A stretch of DNA of 42,134 nucleotides from Gammaproteobacteria bacterium (lineage in GTDB: Bacteria; Pseudomonadota; Gammaproteobacteria; Chromatiales; Chromatiaceae), in assembly GCA_024510845.1 (NCBI GenBank), contig JANEMA010000013.1, forward strand, positions 1 through 42,134, given 5' to 3'. Under the pieces are notes generated by a model. It had not been told where the DNA came from. It did not search any database and saw nothing but the letters and a program-made list of their open reading frames with translations. The translations under genes were made by a program, and so were the position numbers. Below, piece by piece: positions 37,754 through 42,134 of the stretch; the stretch's first letter is position 1; each line of letters opens with the position of its first letter.

Positions 37754-38365
37754 ATGTTTACAGAAACGACTTTACTGCACACTAACGGGTCTGCCGCCCC
37801 CCTCGGCAAGATCGCGGAAATCGCCACGGGCCATGCCTTCCGCACACGCCTGCACACGAGGCCGGATGGCAACCTGTCGGTAGTTCAAATGAAGGACCTC
37901 ACCGACGACAACCGCGTCGACCCGACAGGCCTTTCACGAATCGAGCACACCCCGGTCAAACCCCACCAGCTCGTGCGCCCCGGGGATCTCCTCTTTCGCT
38001 CACGCGGTCAAACCCATACCGCTGCACTGGTCACCCAAGACCTCGGAGCAGCAATTGCTGCCGCCCCCCTGCTGCGGATCCGGCCCCGGGAAGGTGTTCT
38101 TCCCGCCTACCTCGCCTGGTTCATCAACCTGCCGGCCACCCGGGCCCGGCTCGCCAGCCGGGCGGTGGGGACCGCGTTGCGCATGATTCGCAAGCAGTCG
38201 CTGGCGGAGCTGGCAGTGATCGTTCCCCCGCTTGAGCGCCAACAGGCCATCGTCGAACTGGCCGACCTGGCGACTGAGGAACAGCGGCTCATGGCACGGC
38301 TTGCGGACAAGCGGAGGCGGTATATGGACGGAATTCTGATACAGGCCGCATTGGAGTCCCAGTGA
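37754..38365 (+). CDS. Half-size type I restriction specificity (HsdS)-like protein
   Basis: A 203-aa protein with one target-recognition domain and one coiled coil, where normal HsdS subunits (about 400 aa) have two of each. The TRD starts APLGKIAEIATGHAF and contains QLVRPGDLLFRSRG and YLAWFINLPATRARL; the coil begins IVPPLERQQAIVELADLA and runs to the end. It could act as a dimer to form a symmetric specificity subunit with the downstream HsdM, or regulate a full HsdS beyond the window. There is no ribosome site; a promoter-like pair ends 7 nt before the ATG. Confidence 0.82.
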   Translation: MFTETTLLHTNGSAAPLGKIAEIATGHAFRTRLHTRPDGNLSVVQMKDLTDDNRVDPTGLSRIEHTPVKPHQLVRPGDLLFRSRGQTHTAALVTQDLGAAIAAAPLLRIRPREGVLPAYLAWFINLPATRARLASRAVGTALRMIRKQSLAELAVIVPPLERQQAIVELADLATEEQRLMARLADKRRRYMDGILIQAALESQ

Positions 38366-38392
38366 AGTCGGTCACTGGGTTTGGGTGGCCTA

Positions 38393-38412
38393 CCCGGTGC
38401 GGCAACACCGGG
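38393..38412 (+). terminator. Hairpin between the HsdS-like and DUF2188 genes
   Basis: CCCGGTG (38393-38399) and CACCGGG (38406-38412) form a perfect 7-bp stem. There is no T tract after it, so it may be a terminator, an attenuator or an mRNA-stability element. Confidence 0.4.
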
Positions 38413-38454
38413 CAGGCTGGTTCACAAGTGATCTTGCGAATAGGAGTAAATGGC

Positions 38455-38700
38455 ATGGCAAAGAAATCAGGCAGCGGCAAGGGCGGCACCCGGCATGTGG
38501 TCCCCCACAAGGATGGCTGGGCCAACAAGAAGGGTGGCGCGGAACGGGCATCCAGTGTGCACGGTACCAAGCGTGAGGCGGAAGAGGCTGCACGCGCCCA
38601 GAGTCGTCACGAGGGATCCGAGCTTGTCATCCATGGCAAGAACGGCGAAATCCAGCGGAAGGACAGCCACGGCCACGATCCGCGAAACATCAAGGGTTAA
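38455..38700 (+). CDS. DUF2188 domain-containing small protein
   Basis: An 81-aa basic, glycine-rich protein with the DUF2188 pattern: RHVVPHKDGWANKKGGAERA, HGTKREAEEAAR and ELVIHGKNGEIQRKDSHGHDP. The family is small and of unknown function, often beside restriction or stress genes. AGGAG lies 8 nt before the ATG, a strong ribosome site. GC hairpins flank it on both sides (38393-38412 and 38708-38725), so it may be expressed as a separate cassette inside the restriction-type cluster. Confidence 0.85.
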   Translation: MAKKSGSGKGGTRHVVPHKDGWANKKGGAERASSVHGTKREAEEAARAQSRHEGSELVIHGKNGEIQRKDSHGHDPRNIKG

Positions 38701-38707
38701 CAAAATG

Positions 38708-38725
38708 GGAGGGCGCAAGCCCTCC
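38708..38725 (+). terminator. GCAA-loop hairpin after the DUF2188 gene
   Basis: GGAGGGC, GCAA and GCCCTCC form a perfect 7-bp stem with a GNRA tetraloop, beginning 8 nt after the DUF2188 stop and ending 30 nt before hsdM. No T run follows, so read-through into hsdM is possible. Confidence 0.5.
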
Positions 38726-38755
38726 TGATTCAAGATTTATAGGGAGTCTGGACGC

Positions 38756-40318
38756 ATGAGCCCAAAAATCGACCAGAAAGACATCAACAATGCTGCCTGG
38801 GCGGCCTGCGACACCTTCCGGGGGGTGGTGGACCCGGCCCAGTACAAGGACTACATCCTGGTGATGCTGTTCCTCAAGTACATCTCGGACACCTGGCGCG
38901 ACCACTACGAAAAATACCGCGAGCAATATGGCGACGACGATGTGCGCATCCGCCGCAGGCTGGAGCGGGAGCGCTTCGTCCTGCCGCGGATCGAACTGAA
39001 GGACGAGGAGAGCGGCAAGGTCGCCGACAGCTTCATCGCCGACTACTACAGCCTCCACGAACGCCGCAACGAACCCAATATCGGCGAACTCATCAACATG
39101 GTGCTGGATGCCATCGAGGAGGCCAACCGGATCAAGCTCGAAGGCGTGTTCCGCAACATCGACTTCAACTCCGAGGCCAACCTCGGCAAGACCAGGGACC
39201 GCAATCGCCGCCTCAAACTGCTGCTGGAGGACATCCACAAGCCCCAGCTCGACATGCGCCCCAGCCGCGTCTCCGAGGATGTCATCGGCAACACCTACAT
39301 CTACCTCATCGAGCGCTTCGCCTCCGACGCCGGCAAGAAAGCCGGCGAGTTCTACACCCCGCACGGCGTCTCGCGGCTGGTCGCCAGACTTGCCGCCCCC
39401 AAACCGGGCGACCGCATCTGCGACCCCGCCTGTGGCTCCGGCGGCCTGCTCATCGAGGCCGCCCACGAAGTGGGCAGCCGCGACTACGCCCTGTTCGGCA
39501 TGGAGGTCAACGGCAGCACCTGGGCGCTGGCGCGCATGAACATGTTCCTGCACGGCGCCGACAGCGCCCGCATCGAATGGTGCAACACCCTCACCAGCCC
39601 GGCGCTGGTGGAGAACGACCGCCTGATGAAATTCAACGTCGTGGTGGCCAACCCGCCCTTCTCGCTGGACAAGTGGGGCGCGGAGGAAGCCCAGAACGAC
39701 CGCTTCAACCGCTTCTGGCGCGGCGTCCCGCCCAAGTCCAAGGGCGACTGGGCCTTCATCAGCCACATGATCGAGGCCGCGTTGGAGAAGGAAGGCCGGG
39801 TCGCTGTCGTCGTCCCCCACGGCGTGCTGTTCCGGGGCGGCGCCGAGGGCCGCATCCGCCGCAAGGTGATCGAGGAGAACCTCCTCGACGCTGTCATCGG
39901 CCTGCCCGGCAACCTCTTCCCCACCACCAGCATCCCGGTGGCCATCCTGGTCTTCGACCGCAGCCGCGAAAAGGGCGGCGCCCGTCAGAACCGCCGCGAC
40001 GTGTTGTTCATCGACGCCAGCGGCAAGGAGAACTACCTGCCCGGCAAGAACCAGAACACCCTGGGCGAGGAACACATCCAGCGCATCGTCGATACCTGCC
40101 GCGCCCGCGAGGAGGTGGAGAAACACGCCCACCTCGCCAACCTCGACGAGATCACCGAAAACGACTTCAACCTCAACATCCCGCGCTACGTGGATACCTT
40201 CGAGGAAGAAGAGGAGATCGACATCGACGCGGTGCAAGAGGAGATCGAACAGCTGGAGAAGGAACTGGCCGAGGTGCGGGTGAAGATGGCGGAGAGGCTC
40301 AAGGAGATAGAGAGATGA
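38756..40318 (+). CDS. hsdM: Type I restriction-modification DNA methyltransferase subunit M
   Basis: A 520-aa N6-adenine methyltransferase. The N-terminal HsdM helical domain (INNAAWAACDTFRGVVDPAQ, YKDYILVMLFLKYISD) is followed by the SAM-binding motif DPACGSGG (223-230) and the catalytic NPPF (299-302). AGEFYTPHGVSRLV and PHGVLFRGGAEGRIR are typical of the family, and the C-terminus is a charged coiled coil rich in E/K that would contact the S subunit. AGGGA precedes the start. It overlaps the KilA-N gene by ATGA. hsdR and a full-length hsdS are not inside the window. Confidence 0.95.
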   Translation: MSPKIDQKDINNAAWAACDTFRGVVDPAQYKDYILVMLFLKYISDTWRDHYEKYREQYGDDDVRIRRRLERERFVLPRIELKDEESGKVADSFIADYYSLHERRNEPNIGELINMVLDAIEEANRIKLEGVFRNIDFNSEANLGKTRDRNRRLKLLLEDIHKPQLDMRPSRVSEDVIGNTYIYLIERFASDAGKKAGEFYTPHGVSRLVARLAAPKPGDRICDPACGSGGLLIEAAHEVGSRDYALFGMEVNGSTWALARMNMFLHGADSARIEWCNTLTSPALVENDRLMKFNVVVANPPFSLDKWGAEEAQNDRFNRFWRGVPPKSKGDWAFISHMIEAALEKEGRVAVVVPHGVLFRGGAEGRIRRKVIEENLLDAVIGLPGNLFPTTSIPVAILVFDRSREKGGARQNRRDVLFIDASGKENYLPGKNQNTLGEEHIQRIVDTCRAREEVEKHAHLANLDEITENDFNLNIPRYVDTFEEEEEIDIDAVQEEIEQLEKELAEVRVKMAERLKEIER

Positions 40319-41133
40319 GGGAAAATCGAACCATTGACGTACAAGGAACGGCCATTACCATCTTTTCGCAAAACAAAATGGATTTCATATCACTAACCGA
40401 CATGCTCAAAGCCAAAGATGGCGATTTTTTCATCTCCGACTGGCTGCGTAATCGAAATACCGTTGAGTTTCTGGGTATCTGGGAGAAGGTGCACAATCCT
40501 GATTTTAATTATGGCGAATATGCCACAATTAAGAGCCAGGCCGGTCTGAATAGCTATAAAATCAGCGTCAAGGAGTGGGTCGCAAAGACCAATGCAATCG
40601 GGCTTTTCGCCAAAGCAGGCCGTTATGGCGGAACCTATGCTCACAAGGATATCGCCTTTGAATTTGGCATGTGGATCAGTGCTGAATTCAAAATCTACCT
40701 AATCAAGGAATTCCAGCGCCTGAAAGAGATCGAGCAGGAACAGCTCGGTTGGGACATCCGCCGCAACCTTACCAAAATCAACTACCGGATTCATACCGAT
40801 GCCATCCAGCAGCACCTGATCCCGAAAACGCTGACCCGCTCACAGATCAACCAGGTCTATGCCTCCGAAGCCGACATCCTCAACATGGCCCTGTTCGGCA
40901 AGACTGCCAAGCAGTGGCGAGACGAAAACCCGGAGAAACAGGGCAATATCCGTGATTTCGCCAACGTCTCCCAGCTGGTCTGCCTCGCCAACCTCGAAAG
41001 CCTGAACGTCCACTTCATTCAGGAAGGGCTGAACCCGGCGGAGCGACTGCAAAAGCTCAACCAGGTCGCCATACATCAAATGGCGTTGTTGCTGGAAAAT
41101 CACGCCGGAAAACGGATGGAGATCGGGCGATGA
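40315..41133 (+). CDS. KilA-N domain-containing protein
   Basis: A 272-aa protein with an N-terminal KilA-N DNA-binding domain (about residues 20-125: FISLTDMLKAKDGDFFISDW, WVAKTNAIGLFAKAGRYGGT, YAHKDIAFEFGMWISAEFKI) and a C-terminal helical part containing LTRSQINQVYASEADILNMALFG split near 185-205. KilA-N domains occur in phage and defence-island proteins. The start overlaps the hsdM stop (ATGA), and its stop overlaps the RhuM gene likewise. Base composition is A+T-richer than hsdM, pointing to a separate origin. Role in the restriction system is unknown. Confidence 0.88.
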   Translation: MRENRTIDVQGTAITIFSQNKMDFISLTDMLKAKDGDFFISDWLRNRNTVEFLGIWEKVHNPDFNYGEYATIKSQAGLNSYKISVKEWVAKTNAIGLFAKAGRYGGTYAHKDIAFEFGMWISAEFKIYLIKEFQRLKEIEQEQLGWDIRRNLTKINYRIHTDAIQQHLIPKTLTRSQINQVYASEADILNMALFGKTAKQWRDENPEKQGNIRDFANVSQLVCLANLESLNVHFIQEGLNPAERLQKLNQVAIHQMALLLENHAGKRMEIGR

Positions 41134-42134
41134 GCCGGAAAACGCCACCAACCGTTCGCTCATCGGCAGCCGAATACCTGACGTTTGTCGCCGCTGGAGG
41201 GGAGTCAGAAACCAGCATTGAAATGCGCTACGAGGATGAAAATATCTGGCTGAGCCAAAAGATGATGGCGACCCTTTACGATGTTACAGTTCCCGCAATA
41301 AATCAACATCTTAGACGCCTCTATGAGGACGGCGAACTCGAGCGCGAGACAACGATTAAGAAATACTTAATAGTTCAAACGGAGGGAAACAGACAGGTTC
41401 GGCGGCAAGTAGAACACTACAACCTGCACGCCATTATCGCCGTGGGCTTCAAAGTTGAAAATGAGCGCGCCGTACAATTCCGCAAATGGGCCAACCAGAT
41501 CGTAAAGGATTACACGATTCAGGGCTGGGTCATGGATGCCGAACGGCTCAAACACGGCGGAAGTATCCTGACCGATGAATATTTTGAACGTCAGCTCGAA
41601 AAGATCCGCGAAATCCGCCTGTCCGAGCGCAAGTTCTACCAGAAAATCACCGATATTTACGCCACGGCGCTGGATTACGACCCCTCGGCAACGGCTACAA
41701 AACGCTTCTTTTCCGCCGTCCAGAACAAGATGCATTATGCCATTCATGGCAATACCGCGGCAGAAGTCATAGTTAACCGCGCCGACCACACAAAACAACA
41801 TATGGGCCTGACACACTGGGAAGGCGCGCCCGAAGGCAAGATTCACAGATATGATGTCTCGACAGCCAAGAACTATCTCTCGGAATACGAACTGGCCCAA
41901 ATGCAACGAATCGTATCCGCCTATCTCGACATGGCTGAAGTCCAGGCCATGAGAAAAATTCCCATGACCATGGCGGATTGGGAAGAACGGCTAAGCGGGT
42001 TTCTGAAGCTGTGGGACAGGGAAATCCTGCAGGATGCCGGAAAGGTCAGTGCCGAAATCGCCAAAACCCATGCGGAAAGCGAATTTGAGAAATACCGGAT
42101 CGTGCAAGATCGGCTGTTTGAATCGGATTTTGAT
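41130..42134 (+). CDS. RhuM family protein (runs off the window)
   Basis: At least 335 aa with no stop before the window end. The N-terminal part has a winged-helix-like region (WLSQKMMATLYDVTVPAINQ), then VGFKVENERAVQFRKWANQI and the RhuM body: YATALDYDPSATATKRFFSA, VQNKMHYAIHGNTAAEV, VNRADHTKQHMGLTHWEG. The C-terminus reaches YRIVQDRLFESDFD, close to the usual family end, so only a few codons are probably missing. RhuM was named from a Salmonella pathogenicity island but is widespread within type I restriction loci, between hsdM and hsdS/hsdR. ATGA overlap with the KilA-N gene. Confidence 0.9.
   Translation, partial: MSRKTPPTVRSSAAEYLTFVAAGGESETSIEMRYEDENIWLSQKMMATLYDVTVPAINQHLRRLYEDGELERETTIKKYLIVQTEGNRQVRRQVEHYNLHAIIAVGFKVENERAVQFRKWANQIVKDYTIQGWVMDAERLKHGGSILTDEYFERQLEKIREIRLSERKFYQKITDIYATALDYDPSATATKRFFSAVQNKMHYAIHGNTAAEVIVNRADHTKQHMGLTHWEGAPEGKIHRYDVSTAKNYLSEYELAQMQRIVSAYLDMAEVQAMRKIPMTMADWEERLSGFLKLWDREILQDAGKVSAEIAKTHAESEFEKYRIVQDRLFESDFD

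Noticed and set aside
38690..40237. Long minus-strand open frame (515 codons) opposite hsdM
   Set aside because: The plus strand encodes HsdM with all motifs in place; the antisense frame is low-complexity (V, A, H, D rich) and has no family.

Overview
The window looks like chromosomal DNA of a GC-rich gammaproteobacterium. SlmA is confined to that class, and the blocks coaBC-dut-(algC)-argB-slmA, pyrE/exoA and DUF4426-yggU-yggT-proC follow gene orders known from Pseudomonas and Chromatiales-type genomes. The genus cannot be named from the sequence alone. No rRNA, tRNA or CRISPR array was seen.

Layout. (1) Positions 33-15152 hold a cell-envelope polysaccharide/LPS locus in two converging arms. 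The plus arm encodes a phosphoethanolamine-transferase-like sulfatase-fold enzyme, a GT4 glycosyltransferase, UDP-GlcNAc 2-epimerase and a CgeB-like glycosyltransferase. The minus arm, in transcription order, encodes an LpxL-type acyltransferase, a DegT-type sugar aminotransferase, the lipid A flippase MsbA, an ELM1-family protein, GT4, CgeB-like, DUF268 and GT11 (fucosyltransferase-like) proteins. An IS30-family element sits exactly where the arms meet. (2) Positions 15398-24952 hold a molybdenum/tungsten locus: moeA, a broken mobB, mobA and the tungstate importer tupABC on the minus strand, and divergently an aldehyde oxidoreductase operon (ferredoxin, AOR large subunit, FAD/NAD(P)H reductase, MoaD-like protein). 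The importer plausibly supplies tungsten for the AOR cofactor. The space between them carries decayed pieces of a formate dehydrogenase operon. (3) Positions 25215-36619 are housekeeping: radC, coaBC, dut, a remnant of algC, argB, slmA, a TSUP transporter, pyrE, exoA, ampG, a TauE/SafE-like protein, DUF4426, yggU, yggT and proC. (4) From 36881 to the end there is a short-chain dehydrogenase and then a defence-type cluster: a half-size HsdS-like protein, a DUF2188 protein, HsdM, a KilA-N protein and a RhuM protein cut by the window edge. The last two are visibly richer in A+T than hsdM.

The main unusual points are three gene remnants at synteny positions where the intact gene is expected or would fit (mobB, algC, fdhBC), an IS30 transposase with an apparent in-frame internal deletion, the half-S/DUF2188/HsdM/KilA-N/RhuM cluster, and several genes whose -10-like hexamer ends only 7-8 nt before the start codon, which suggests leaderless mRNAs.
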